A stretch of 64,000 nucleotides of DNA from contig CM036756.1 of NCBI GenBank assembly GCA_020796225.1, positions 44,991,363 to 45,055,362 on the forward strand, written 5' to 3'. Numbering within the stretch: position 1 is the first letter of the stretch; each line of letters starts with the position of its first letter. Below are positions 36,327-47,789 of this stretch, one piece after another. The notes under the pieces were generated by a model. That model saw only the letters and a program-made list of their open reading frames with translations, was not told the origin of the DNA and ran no database searches. Both the position numbers and the translations under genes were made by a program. Source of the stretch: Arion vulgaris (lineage: Eukaryota; Mollusca; Gastropoda; Stylommatophora; Arionidae).

Positions 36327-36650
36327 CAACCATACGCTAAACTGGCAATGTGCAGTGGTTCTGTGACTGCACGAGCTGTGGCCAATCATACGCTAAACTG
36401 ACAATGTGCAGTGGTTCTGTGACTGTACGAACTGTGACCAGCCATACCCATAGCTGACAATGCGCTGTAGTTCTAAGGCTGCACGAACTGTGGCCAACCA
36501 TACCCATAGCTGACAATGCGCAGTGGTTTTGTGACTGTACGAACTGTGGCCAACCATACCCATAGCTGACAATGCGCAGTGGTTTTGTGACTGTACGAAC
36601 TGTGGCCAACCATACCCATACAGTGGTTCTGAGACTGTACGAGCTGTGGC
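36327..36650. repeat. 56-bp minisatellite, about 6 copies
   Basis: The unit contains CAGTGGTTCTGTGACTGTAC, GAACTGTGGCCAACCATAC and CCATAGCTGACAATGCG. The minus-strand frames at 36337-36686 translate it. Confidence 0.9.
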
Positions 36651-36960
36651 GAATTCTATTTGTAAAATAAATATCTGCAGAATCAATGCTGTTTAATGAT
36701 TAGAGTATTCGATTTTAAACGCGTGGCAAAACAGGAGATGATTATGCTTTTTTTCTCTGCTGTTTGTTTGCTCACCATATCCTGGAAATATCTTTCAAAC
36801 GTATTCGTCTCCACAGGAAACTGTATTTGAACTTCTGGCTGGCACATTTTTGTGATAATAGATATTATGGAGCACTGAAAGTATTCTTCTTAATGGCAAT
36901 GTGAAGCAAATATTTCATGTTATCATGTTAAAACAGTTGAAGGGTCTGAAGAAAATGGAT
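36651..36960. other. Unassigned spacer
   Basis: No gene or repeat recognised. Confidence 0.4.
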
Positions 36961-36961
36961 T

Positions 36962-37186
36962 GGTTTATTGCACCGGGATTTTACCCCATATAGCTCGGTT
37001 CCTTACCGCAGAAATGGCCCGCCATTGACCGATATAGTTGCACAAAGTACGAACTACGCTGCTCTGGCAAAATCCAGGGATCTCGGAAAAACTGCAGTTG
37101 TGAACAGAACGGCACAGTCTGGATTTGAGCCCACGACCTTTTGGAGCATAAGGCAACGGCTGGACTACTTAACCACGGAGATCCAT
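36962..37186 (-). mobile_element. tRNA-derived SINE (family B), minus strand
   Basis: On the minus strand: CCGTGGTTAAGTAGTCCAGC and GTGGGCTCAAATCCAGAC (box B-like), then CGTAGTTCGTACTTTGTGC, ATGGCGGGCCATTTCTGC and GAGCTATATGGGGTAAAATC. Same order as 37948-38165 on the plus strand. The overlapping 63- and 99-codon frames are not genes. Confidence 0.75.
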
Positions 37187-37512
37187 GTTAAAATATCTGA
37201 TATCTCTGAATCGAAGTACAAAATGAAAGACATACAAGACCAATCGACGCCCATCTTTGCCTTTTAATGATGGTCTTCAGTGATGCATAGTTTGTTTGTT
37301 TAAAAAGCTCCTCCTTGTCTATTGTATTCATCTTCATCATCATCAGGTGCCGTGCCGGCTGGCGTAGGCGATCATGGATCTTCACAAATATTTGATGTTG
37401 ATCTCTTCCGCACCATGAAGTCAGGCTATCCAAAATGTTTTATCTCTCTGTCTTCCTCTGTCTCGTCTATTGTATTAGTCCCTATACTACTAAATATTAG
37501 TATATATAATTA
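37187..37512. other. Unassigned sequence
   Basis: Unique-looking, with a short CATCTTCATCATCATCAG tract. The 207-codon frame from 37322 begins here but mostly translates the following repeat. Confidence 0.4.
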
Positions 37513-37514
37513 CT

Positions 37515-37946
37515 ATATATATATGTATTTGAAGTTACATGAATGCTATAGCAGAAAGCAAGATGTAAACCTATATATGTATTTGAAGTTACATGAATGC
37601 TATAGCAGAAAGCAAGATGTAAACCTATATATGTATTTGAAGTTACATGAATGCTATAGCAGAAAGCAAGATGTAAACCTATATATGTATTTGAAGTTAC
37701 ATGAATGCTATAGCAGAAAGCAAGATGTAAACCTATATATGTATTTGAAGTTACATGAATGCTATAGCAGAAAGCAAGATGTAAACCTATATATGTATTT
37801 GAAGTTACATGAATGCTATAGCAGAAAGCAAGATGTAAACCTATATATGTATTTGAAGTTACATGAATGCTATAGCAGAAAGCAAGATGTAAACCTATAT
37901 ATGTATTTGAAGTTACATGAATGCTATAGCGAAAGCAAGATGTAAA
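37515..37946. repeat. 54-bp minisatellite, 8 copies, almost identical
   Basis: The unit contains TATATATGTATTTGAAGTTA, CATGAATGCTATAGCAGAAA and GCAAGATGTAAACC. Copies are identical apart from one deleted A in the last. Because 54 is a multiple of three, one frame stays open (18-residue period YMYLKLHECYSRKQDVNL). No start context, conserved domain or codon pattern supports a gene. Confidence 0.95.
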
Positions 37947-37947
37947 C

Positions 37948-38165
37948 CGTTGGGGTCTGTATGGTTAGCCGTTGCTTTGCGTTCCGAAGATCATGGATTC
38001 GAATCCTGACCGCACCGATCTTTTCACGTGTACATTTTTAAATAGATTTTTCGGATTGTTGCTGGAGCTACGGAGTTCGTGCTTAGTACTCTTAACAGGT
38101 TGCTCACCATTTCTGCCGAGAGGGACGGAGCTATATAGTGAAACCCGATGCAATGAAATCACTGG
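37948..38165 (+). mobile_element. tRNA-derived SINE (family B), best copy
   Basis: The tRNA-like head GTATGGTTAGCCGTTGCTTT (box A-like) and CATGGATTCGAATCCTGACC (box B, matching the canonical GATTCGAATCC), then TTTTCACGTGTACA, GATTGTTGCTGGAGCTACGG, GCTCACCATTTCTGCCG and GAAACCCGATGCAATGAAAT. It abuts the 54-bp minisatellite exactly. Confidence 0.85.
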
Positions 38166-38231
38166 TTTGTCCTCAGACTATTTAAACACGGGAACAGAAT
38201 AAATAATGATGAAGAAGAGAGCAAGAAACGG

Positions 38232-38232
38232 A

Positions 38233-38296
<64 letters not shown>

Positions 38297-38757
38297 TATT
38301 GATTTATTTATTGATTTATTTATTTATTTATTTATTTATAGGACCATTATCATTGCACTTCAGTGAGTTACCACATGTGCTCCGATCTCTTTATTACAGG
38401 AAGATCTCAGCTGCAGTGCACTTACTTCTAGCACCGGTGATGGTCCCGTGTAATTTAGAAGATGGTGAATGTATTTTGTAGAACTTTTATTTTTAAACTT
38501 TTCTAATGCATTTTGTCGGGCAGCGCTTTCCAGCCTGCTCTTATCGATTTTTAACTGCCAATTGTTCTTTTACGTGCTCAAATTGAACACATGACCTGTG
38601 TTTTGTCGTCCGTCTACGATAGGACTAGGAACTCGATCTCACATACACTGAGATCATGGATCTCTGGGGAAAATATTCAGATGGCTCCAGGAGGAGCAAA
38701 CCAGAACCTTTGACACGGAAACGATCACTAAACCTCTACGCCACAGAGACACTTGAT
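38232..38757 (-). mobile_element. tRNA-derived SINE (family C) with (TCAA)n tail, minus
   Basis: Read on the minus strand from 38757: GTGTCTCTGTGGCGTAGAGG with TTTAGTGATC (box A-like), then AAAGGTTCTGGTTTGCTCC (box B-like), a roughly 400-bp body and a long (TCAA)n/(TAAA)n tail, seen on the plus strand as (TTGA)n at 38234-38300 and (TTTA)n to 38338. Body pieces recur at 2890-3560 and 57165-57340. Confidence 0.75.
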
Positions 38758-38787
38758 AAAGAACGAATATTAAAATAAATGAACAGA

Positions 38788-39055
38788 CACTGACATACAA
38801 GGAAATATATGAGAGTGATTGTGCAGAACAGAAATAAAACGTTCTATGTTTGTTGAAGATTTATACTACTTGGGAAGCTGACATACAAGGAAATATATGA
38901 GAGTGATTGTGCAGAACAGAAATAAAACGTTCTATGTTTGTTGAAGATTTATACTACTTGGGAAACTGACATACAAGGAAATATATGAGAGTGATTGTGT
39001 GCAGAACAGAAATAAAACACTCTATGTTTGTTGAAGATTTATACTACTTGGGAAG
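38788..39055. repeat. 88-bp triplication within an RT tail
   Basis: Three copies of a unit containing CTGACATACAAGGAAATATA, TGAGAGTGATTGTGCAGAAC and TTGTTGAAGATTTATACTAC. One frame of the last part reads VEDLYYLGS, the common RT thumb-region motif, so the triplication lies in LINE coding sequence. Confidence 0.9.
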
Positions 39056-39390
39056 CTGATAGAATTATTATTTGTTATTTGAAAATATACCAAGAGTTTC
39101 AAGAAGAGACCATATACGAAATGAGGAAATTAGAAGAACAGTTGGAACAACACCTGCCATTAGATTCATTGAAAACAGAGACTCAAATGGTTTGGCCACT
39201 TGGTGAGAATGACCCGAATACACCAGTTGCAAAAGCGTACAACCGGAAAATGGAATCCTCAAGAGGAAGGGGCAGACCAAGAAAAGATGGATTGATGGAG
39301 TTACAGACATCTTAAAACTCCACAATACCACAGTAGATCAAGTAACCGAGCGTGCACTGTATCGGAAACTGATCATTAGTTAAACCTGCT
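39056..39390 (+). pseudogene. LINE RT C-terminal tail
   Basis: The frame 39028-39315 includes EMRKLEEQLEQHLP and a basic RGRGRPRK segment. After a frameshift, RWIDGVTDILKLHNTT and VTERALYRKLIIS run to the stop near 39381. This is the usual order GRGRPRKRW then the C-terminal helix region of non-LTR RTs. It is preceded by the triplicated VEDLYYLGS segment. Palm domain missing. Confidence 0.8.
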
Positions 39391-40164
39391 ACGCCTAACG
39401 GCAAAACAAGCAGACAAGGACAAAGAAAGAAAGAAGACCAAGAGTTTAACATGTTATGTTTCAACAACAACAGAAACACTGATCGGATGTTATCACTAAG
39501 ACAACGAATGCTAATAACTGCGAATCTCGTTCATTGTTTTTTTGTTTTAATTTGATTTCAGAATACTCATTAATTTATCAAATTTGTATGGTTGTGTTTC
39601 TGAATATTGTTTCCTTTATTCTGCATTTGTTTGGTTCACAGATAATTATGAAAGTCATTAGCAAATTGTGTGTAGTTAGTGCTTCATTGAATGAACACAA
39701 ATTCTAATTTTCGTACAATTAGTTACAAGATGATGGACAATGAAGTTTTGTCTCTGTTTTGTTTTTCTTTATACATGTCTGGTATATTGTCTTCTAACTT
39801 TATTTCTGATACTAAAGGTTGCAATTTTTAAGACTAAAATAACTTCAATTGCAAATAAAGTCGTGTTGGAAAAATTGGAAATTTAGAAATAATTGCTTCA
39901 AGAAATATATGGCCTTTATTCATCTTTACAGACGCTCAATTGGCAATTATTTAATTGTGACAACTTCTGAGTTGGCGCTAGTTTTTCAGCTCATCCCTGT
40001 CTCTTTTCAAAAGATTCTGCACCTTTGGGTAATGTTGCTTTCCACAACACTCGATCATAAGCTAGTTATTCCATTTGTTGTGACTGAGAGAAATAAGAAT
40101 ACAAAAATAACCGTTTTTTTTTTAAAATAAAATGAGATGACACCTTAATCAAAATATTATTTAT
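39391..40164. other. Unassigned AT-rich sequence
   Basis: No recognisable gene. A 93-codon frame at 39849-40130 lacks any family signature. Confidence 0.45.
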
Positions 40165-43100
40165 TGAAGTGGGAGGTTGAGGGACGGCGAATGTGAAGAA
40201 GATAGAGGTACAAGTGGGAGATTGAGGGACAGCGAACATGAAGAATATCGAGGTACAAGTGGGAGATTGAGGGATGGCGAACATAAAGAAGATTGAGGTA
40301 CAAGTGGGAGATTGAGGGATGGCGAACATGAAGAAGATTGAGGTACAAGTGGGAGATTGAGGGATGGCGAACATAAAGAAGATTGAGGTACAAGTGGGAG
40401 ATTGAGGGATGGCGAACATGAAGAAGATTGAGGTACAAGTGGGAGGTTGAGGGATGGCGAACATGAAGAAGATTGAGGTACAAGTGGGAGATTGAGGGAT
40501 GGCGAACATGAAGAATATTGAGGTACAAGTGGGAGATTGAGGGATGGCGAACATGAAGAAGATTGAGGTACAAGTGGGAGATTGAGGGATGGCGAACATG
40601 AAGAAGATTGAGGTACAAGTGGGAGGTTGAGGGATGGCGAACATGAAGAAGATTGAGGTACAAGTGGGAGATTGATGGATGGCGAACATGAAGAAGATTG
40701 AGGTACAAGTGGGAGGTTGAGGGACAGCGAACATGAAGAAGATTGAGGTACAAGTGGGAGATTGAGGGACAGCGAACATGAAGAAGATTGAGGTACAAGT
40801 GGGAGATTGAGGGACGGCGAACATGAAGAAGATTGAGGTACAAGTGGGAGATTGAGGGACAGCGAACATGAAGAATATCGAGGTACAAGTGGGAGATTGA
40901 GGGATGGCGAACATAAAGAAGATTGAGGTACAAGTGGGAGGTTGAGGGATGGCGAACATGAAGAATATCGAGGTACAAGTGGGAGATTGAGGGACAGCGA
41001 ACATAAAGAAGATTGAGGTACAAGTGGGAGATTGAGGGACAGCGAACATAAAGAAGATTGAGGTACAAGTGGGAGGTTGAGGACAGCGAACATGAAGAAG
41101 ATTGAGGTACAAGTGGGAGGTTGAGGGACAGCGAACATAAAGAAGATTGAGGTACAAGTGGGAGGTTGAGGGACAGCGAACATGAAGAAGATTGAGATAC
41201 AAGTGGGAGGTTGAGGGACAGCGAACATGAAGAAGATTGAGGTACAAGTGGGAGGTTGAGGGACAGCGAACTTAAAGAAGATTGAGGTACAAGTGGGAGG
41301 TTGAGGACAGCGAACATGAAGAAGATTGAGGTACAAGTGGGAGATTGAAGGACAGCGAACATGAAGAAGATTGAGGTACAAGTGGGAGGTTGAGGGACAG
41401 CGAACATGAAGAAGATTGAGGTACAAGTGGGAGATTGAGGGACAGCGAACATGAAGAAGATTGAGGTACAAGTGGGAGATTGAGGGACAGCGAACATGAA
41501 GAAGATTGAGGTACAAGTGGGAGATTGAAGGACAGCGAACATGAAGAAGATTGAGGTACAAGTGGGAGGTTGAGGGACAGCGAACATGAAGAAGATTGAG
41601 GTACAAGTGGGAGATTGAAGGACAGCGAACATGAAGAAGATTGAGGTACAAGTGGGAGATTGAGGGATGGCGAACATGAAGAAGATTGAGGTACAAGTGG
41701 GAGATTGAGGGATGGCAACATGAAGAATATCGAGGTACAAGTGGGAGATTGAGGATGGCGAACATGAAGAATATCGAGGTACAAGTGGGAGATTGAGGGA
41801 TGGCGAATATGAAGAAGATTGAGGTACAAGTGGGAGATTGGGGGATGGCGAACATAAAGAAGATTGAGGTACCAGTGGGAGATTGAGGGATGGCGAACAT
41901 GAAGAAGATTGAGGTACAAGTGGGAGATTGAGGGATGGCGAACATAAAGAAGATTGAGGTACAAGTGGGAGATTGAGGGATGGCGAACATGAAGAAGATT
42001 GAGGTACAAGTGGGAGGTTGAGGGATGGCGAACATGAAGAAGATTGAGGTACAAGTGGGAGATTGAGGGATGGCGAACATGAAGAAGATTGAGGTACAAG
42101 TGGGAGATTGAGGGATGGCGAACATGAAGAATATCGAGGTACAAGTGGGAGATTGAGGGATGGCGAACATGAAGAAGATTGAGGTACAAGTGGGAAATTG
42201 AGGGATGGCGAACATGAAGAAGATTGAGGTACAAGTGGGAGATTGGGGGATGGCGAACATGAAGAAGATTGAGGTACAAGTGGGAGATTGAGGGACAGCG
42301 AACATGAAGAAGATTGAGGTACAAGTGGGAGATTGAGGGATGGCGAACATGAAGAAGATTGAGGTACAAGTGGGAGATTGAGGGACGGCAAACATGAAGA
42401 AGATTGAGGTACAAGTGGGAGATTGAGGGACGGCGAACATGAAGAAGATTGAGGTACAAGTGGGAGATTGATGGATGGCGAACATGAAGAAGATTGAGGT
42501 ACAAGTGGGAGGTTGAGGGACAGCGAACATGAAGAAGATTGAGGTACAAGTGGGAGGTTGAGGGAACGCGAACATGAAGAAGATTGAGGTACAAGTGGGA
42601 GATTGAGGGACAGCGAACATGAAGAAGATTGAGGTACAAGTGGGAGATTGAAGGACAGCGAACATGAAGAAGATTGAGGTACAAGTGGGAGGTTGAGGGA
42701 CAGCGAACATGAAGAAGATCGAGGTACAAGTTGGAGGTTGAGGGATGGCGAACATGAAGAAGATCGAGGTACAAGTGGGAGGTTGAGGGACAGCGAACAT
42801 GAAGAAGACTGAGGTACAATTGGGAGATTGAGGGATGGCGAACATAAAGAAGATTGAGGTACAAGTGGGAGATTGAGGGATGGCGAACATAAAGAAGATC
42901 GAGGTACAAGTGGGAGATTGAGGACAGCAACATGAAGAAGATTGAGGTACAAGTGGGAGATTGAAGGACAGCGAACATGAAGAAGATTGAGGTACAAGTG
43001 GGAGGTTGAGGGACAGCGAACATGAAGAATATCGAGGTACAAGTGGGAGATTGAGGGACAGCGAACATGAAGAAGATTGAGGTACAAGTGGGAGATTGAG

Positions 43101-45805
43101 GGATGGCGAACATGAAGAAGATTGAGGTACAAGTGGGAGATTGAGGGATGGCGAACATGAAGAAGATTGAGGTACAAGTGGGAGGTTGGGGGACAGGAAC
43201 ATGAAGACGATTGAGGTACAAGTGGGAGATTGAGGGACAGAACATGAAGAAGATTGAGGTACAAGTGGGAGATTGGGGGATGGCGAACATGAAGAAGATT
43301 GAGTACAAGTGGGAGATTGAGGATGGCGAACATGAAGAATATCGAGGTACAAGTGGGAGATTGAGGATGGCGAACATGAAGAATATCGAGGTACAAGTGG
43401 GAGATTGAGGGATGGCGAATATGAAGAAGATTGAGGTACAAGTGGGAGATTGAGGGATGGCGAACATAAAGAAGATTGAGGTACAAGTGGGAGATTGGGG
43501 GATGGCGAACATGAAGAAGATTGAGGTACAAGTGGGAGATTGAGGGATGGCGAACATAAAGAAGATTGAGGTACAAGTGGGAGATTGAGGGATGGCGAAC
43601 ATGAAGAAGATTGAGGTACAAGTGGGAGGTTGAGGGATGGCGAACATGAAGAAGATTGAGGTACAAGTGGGAGATTGAGGGATGGCGAACATGAAGAAGA
43701 TTGAGGTACAAGTGGGAGATTGAGGGATGGCGAACATGAAGAATATCGAGGTACAAGTGGGAGATTGAGGGATGGCGAACATGAAGAAGATTGAGGTACA
43801 AGTGGGAGATTGGGGGATGGCGAACATGAAGAAGATTGAGGTACAAGTGGGAGATTGGGGGATGGCGAACATGAAGAAGATTGAGGTACAAGTGGGAGAT
43901 TGAGGGACAGCGAACATGAAGAAGATTGAGGTACAAGTGGGAGATTGATGGATGGCGAACATGAAGAAGATTGAGGTACAAGTGGGAGATTGAGGACGCA
44001 AACATGAAGAAGATTGAGGTACAAGTGGGAGATTGGGGGACGGCGAACATGAAGAAGATTGAGGTACAAGTGGGAGATTGAGGGATGGCGAACATGAAGA
44101 AGATTGAGGTACAAGTGGGAGGTTGAGGGACAGCGAACATGAAGAAGATTGAGGTACAAGTGGGAGATTGAGGGACAGCGAACATGAAAAAGATTGAGGT
44201 ACAAGTGGGAGGTTGAGGACAGAACATGAAGAAGATCGAGGTACAAGTTGGAGGTTGAGGGATGGCGAACATGAAGAAGATCGAGGTACAAGTGGGAGGT
44301 TGAGGGACAGCGAACATGAAGAAGATTGAGGTACAATTGGGAGATTGAGGGATGGCGAACATAAAGAAGATTGAGGTACAAGTGGGAGATTGAGGGATGG
44401 CGAACATGAAGAAGATCGAGGTACAAGTGGGAGATTGGGGGACAGAACATGAAGAAGATTGAGGTACAAGTGGGAGATTGAGGGACGCGAACATGAAGAA
44501 GATTGAGTACAAGTGGAGATTGAGGGATGGCGAACATAAAGAAGATTGAGGTACAAGTGGGAGGTTGGGGGACAGCGAACATGAAGAAGATTGAGGTACA
44601 AGTGGGAGATTGAGGGATGGCGAACATAAAGAAGATAGAGGTACAAGTGGGAGATTGAGGGACGGCGAACATGAAGAAGATTGAGGTACAAGTGGGAGAT
44701 TGAGGGAACGCGAACATGAAGAAGATTGAGGTACAAGTGGGAGATTGAGGGACGGCGAACATGAAGAAGATTGAGGTACAAGTGGGAGATTGATGGATGG
44801 CGAACATGAAGAAGATTGAGGTACAAGTGGGAGGTTGAGGGACATGAACATGAAGAAGATTGAGGTACAAGTGGGAGATTGAGGGACAGCGAACATGAAG
44901 AGTTGAGGTACAAGTGGGAGATTGAGGGACGGCGAACATGAAGAAGATTGAGGTACAAGTGGGAGATTGAGGGATGGCGAACATGAAGAAGATTGAGGTA
45001 CAAGTGGGAGATTGAAGGACAGCGAACATGAAGAAGATTGAGGTACAAGTGGGAGGTTGAGGGACAGCGAACATGAAGAAGATCGAGGTACAAGTTGGAG
45101 GTTGAGGGATGGCGAACATGAAGAATATCGAGGTACAAGTGGGAGGTTGAGGACAGCGAACATGAAGAAGATTGAGGTACAAGTGGGAGATTGGGGGATG
45201 GCAACATAAAGAAGATTGAGGTACAAGTGGGAGATTGAGGGATGGCGAACATGAAGAAGATCGAGGTACAAGTGGGAGATTGAGGGATGGCGAACATGAA
45301 GAAGATTGAGGTACAAGTGGGAGATTGAAGGACAGCGAACATGAAGAAGATTGAGGTACAAGTGGGAGATTGAGGACGCAACATGAAGAAGATTGAGGTA
45401 CAAGTGGGAGATTGAGGGATGGCGAACATAAAGAAGATTGAGGTACAAGTGGGAGGTTGAGGGACAGCGAACATGAAGAAGATTGAGGTACAAGTGGGAG
45501 GTTGAGGGATGGCGAACATAAAGAAGATAGAGGTACAAGTGGGAGATTGAGGGACGGCGAACATCAAGAGGATTGAGTTACAAGTGGGAGATTGAGGGAC
45601 GGCGAACATGAAGAAGATTGAGGTACAAGTGGGAGATTGATGGATGGCGAACATGAAGAAGATTGAGGTACAAGTGGGAGGTTGAGGGACAGCGAACATG
45701 AAGAAGATTGAGGTACAAGTGGGAGGTTGAGGGACGGCGAACATGAAGAAGATTGAGGTACAAGTGGGAAGTTGAGGGACGGAGAACATGAAGAAGATTG
45801 AGGCA
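40165..45805. repeat. 45-bp satellite, 5.6 kb, about 125 units
   Basis: The unit contains AAGATTGAGGTACAAGTGGG, AGATTGAGGGATGGCGAAC and ATGAAG. Variants are GGGATGG/GGGACAG/GGGACGG, GATTG/GTTTG-like, AAGATT/AATATC and CATGAAG/CATAAAG. Long blocks are re-duplicated: the rare run with GAATATC, GAGGATGG and GCGAATATG at about 41710-41815 recurs at about 43320-43430. Minus-strand frames of 1793, 1673 and 1505 codons overlap throughout because no minus frame of the unit has a stop. They switch reading phase at every indel and are not credible genes. Confidence 0.97.
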
Positions 45806-45945
45806 TAAGTGGAAGGGAAACGTGAAGATAGGGAGAAATTACAGCCTGAAAGAGTGGTACAACATTAAGGCAAAGACAGAGGATGTTGGAGTGTCCATTG
45901 CAGCTAATCTTCGAAGAAAAAACGCACCTGATAATAATTGAAAAG
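45806..45945 (+). pseudogene. LINE RT tail that continues the 45-bp satellite
   Basis: The last satellite unit runs on as AAGATTGAGGCATAAGTGGA and AGGGAAACGTGAAG, then ATTAAGGCAAAGACAGAGGA, TCCATTGCAGCTAATCTTCG. This aligns with the RT tail at 5885-6012 (AAGACCGAGAGATAAGTGGG, AAAGACAGAGGATG, TTCATTGCAGCCAACCTTCG). Only the extreme C-terminus is left, with frame breaks. Confidence 0.8.
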
Positions 45946-46084
45946 AAACAGCGAGCCAGCCATATGAAGAAATTTGACACCTTGATCACACTATTATTGA
46001 ATGGTAATGTTGAAAAGCGGTGAGCTAGATTAAAGACACAACTAAAAGGAAACATCTAGAGATGAGCAAATTACAGAATGCAGA

Positions 46085-46562
46085 GTGCTACACGCATACG
46101 TTGCCGCTGAGAATGCTAAAGGAGCATGCATATTCCTAGTGGCAACGTATGGGTGCAAAGCATGGACATTTAATAAGGTAGTGGACGAACATATATGTGC
46201 TTTTGAATATAAGTGTTACAGAAGAGTCCTTCGTATATCATAGACAGAGATGAGAACAAATAGATATATCTAGAAAGAGCTCAACATCAAAGAAAACTGG
46301 CTGATGCTACAAATAAGAAAGGGAAAATTGAGATATTTTAGATATATAAAAAGATACGAAGAGCTGGAGAACGATATCATAAAATAGAGCATACCGGCAA
46401 AGAAAGAGGAGACCATGGAGAAGATGGATTCAGGATGTAACTGGTGGTTTGCACATGACGGCTGCCGAGGAGGGACATCTGGCCTATGAGAGAGAAAGTT
46501 TCGGAAGAATTTTGAGGTGACAGTTTGCTACGACAAGCTATTTGATGATGATGATGAGAGTA
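46085..46562 (+). pseudogene. LINE RT C-terminal third with terminal GATGAT tail
   Basis: Close relative of 53070-53520: sequence for CIFLVATYGCKAWTFNK, then NWLMLQIRKGKLRYF, the basic RKRRPWRRW stretch (frame broken), QDVTGGLHMTAAEEGH and LAYERESF. Stops and frameshifts are scattered. The element ends in TTTGATGATGATGATGAG at about 46541-46558, and a second LINE tail (GYNIKARDRGSWWYIAV) follows with no spacer. Confidence 0.82.
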
Positions 46563-46594
46563 TAACATCAAGGCAAGAGACAGGGGATCTTGGT

Positions 46595-46855
46595 GGTACA
46601 TTGCAGTCCAAACTTTGATACAAAAAGGCAGTTAGTGGTACATTGCAGTCCAAACTTTGATACAAAAAGACAGTTAGTGGTACATTGCAGTCCAAACTTT
46701 GATACAAAAGGCAGTTAGTGGTACATTGCAGTCAAACTTTGATAAAAAAAGACAGTTAGTGGTACATTGCAGCCCAAACTTTGATACAAAAGGCAGTTGT
46801 GGTAATTGCAGTCAAACTTTGATACAAAAGGAAGTTAGTGGTTCTATGACAAGCA
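46595..46855. repeat. 42-bp minisatellite seeded from an RT tail, about 6 copies
   Basis: The unit contains TTAGTGGTACATTGCAGTCC and AAACTTTGATACAAAAAGGC. The first copy continues leftward as ATCAAGGCAAGAGACAGGG, the RT tail; TGGTACATTGCAGTCCAAAC is its next segment (WYIAVQT). Confidence 0.9.
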
Positions 46856-47488
46856 GTAAAAGGTAGTAAATCGAATTAGCCTCTTCCCTTCTTCCCCCGT
46901 ATTAATCACTCTTGTGATTTGGCTGACTAATATTTAAAGAAAATATCAAGACTTCTAAACTCTGTCAAATATTGCGAAACACGACTGAAGAAGTGGACGA
47001 ACACAACCAACATCATCAACGTTAACTAGAACAAATAGATCTATAAACACTCACTAATTAACTCTTGAAGTATGTTGAAACAAGCTGTTCTAATGTCACT
47101 AAGCTGCAGCGATGAACATGTATACCTCTAAGAGCGACAGATGTAACGACTGTAACTATATGCGCCTGTTCTTGAATATGCATGTCAACGAAAACATGCA
47201 GGCAATGTTAATCTTGCTATTATTTGACCATTGTAACTGTAAATTTGTTGTTTGTGTTCAGATACCACCACATTGGATTTATAGAGCATGCTTAGACAAG
47301 ATTATCATTTTAGAGGTTTAAATTCCAAGGATAGTTATAAACCCTGAGATAACCTTGCAGAATCTGGTCTATGGTTGAACATTGCGTTTCTTTAAAGAAA
47401 ACTTAGAATCGTCAAAAACATTATCAGTAATTAACAAATAACGTCAATCATCTTGTTCAACGGTACCGAGCAACGAACATCCCTTGAT
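46856..47488. other. Unassigned sequence
   Basis: No gene or repeat recognised. A 69-codon frame at 47112-47321 has no family signature. Confidence 0.45.
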
Positions 47489-47489
47489 A

Positions 47490-47735
47490 TTCCAGCACAA
47501 CGCCTATCAAACAATGAACATCCCTTGATATTCCTGCACAACGCCTATCAAACAATGAACCTTCCTTGATATTCCTGCACAACGCCTATCAAACAATGAA
47601 CATCCCTTGATATTCCTGCACAACGCCTATCAAACAATGAACATCCCTTGATATTCCTGCACAACGCATATCAAACAATGAACATCCCTTGATATTCCTG
47701 CACAAAGCCTATCAAACAATGAACATTACGCACCA
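47490..47735. repeat. 41-bp minisatellite, 6 copies
   Basis: The unit contains CACAACGCCTATCAAACAAT and GAACATCCCTTGATATTCC. Nearly identical copies. Confidence 0.92.
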
Positions 47736-47789
47736 AGTGTTCGTGCACAACACGTATTAATAATAATTCATCCCATATCGTTATACGTT

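Noticed and set aside
37940..38010. A functional tRNA gene
   Set aside because: Box A and box B are recognisable but the cloverleaf is not complete, and the sequence continues into a shared SINE body.
40157..45789. Minus-strand open frames of 1793, 1673 and 1505 codons
   Set aside because: They are three overlapping phases of one 45-bp satellite with no stop in any minus frame. Phase changes at every indel, and there is no domain or non-repeat coding flank.
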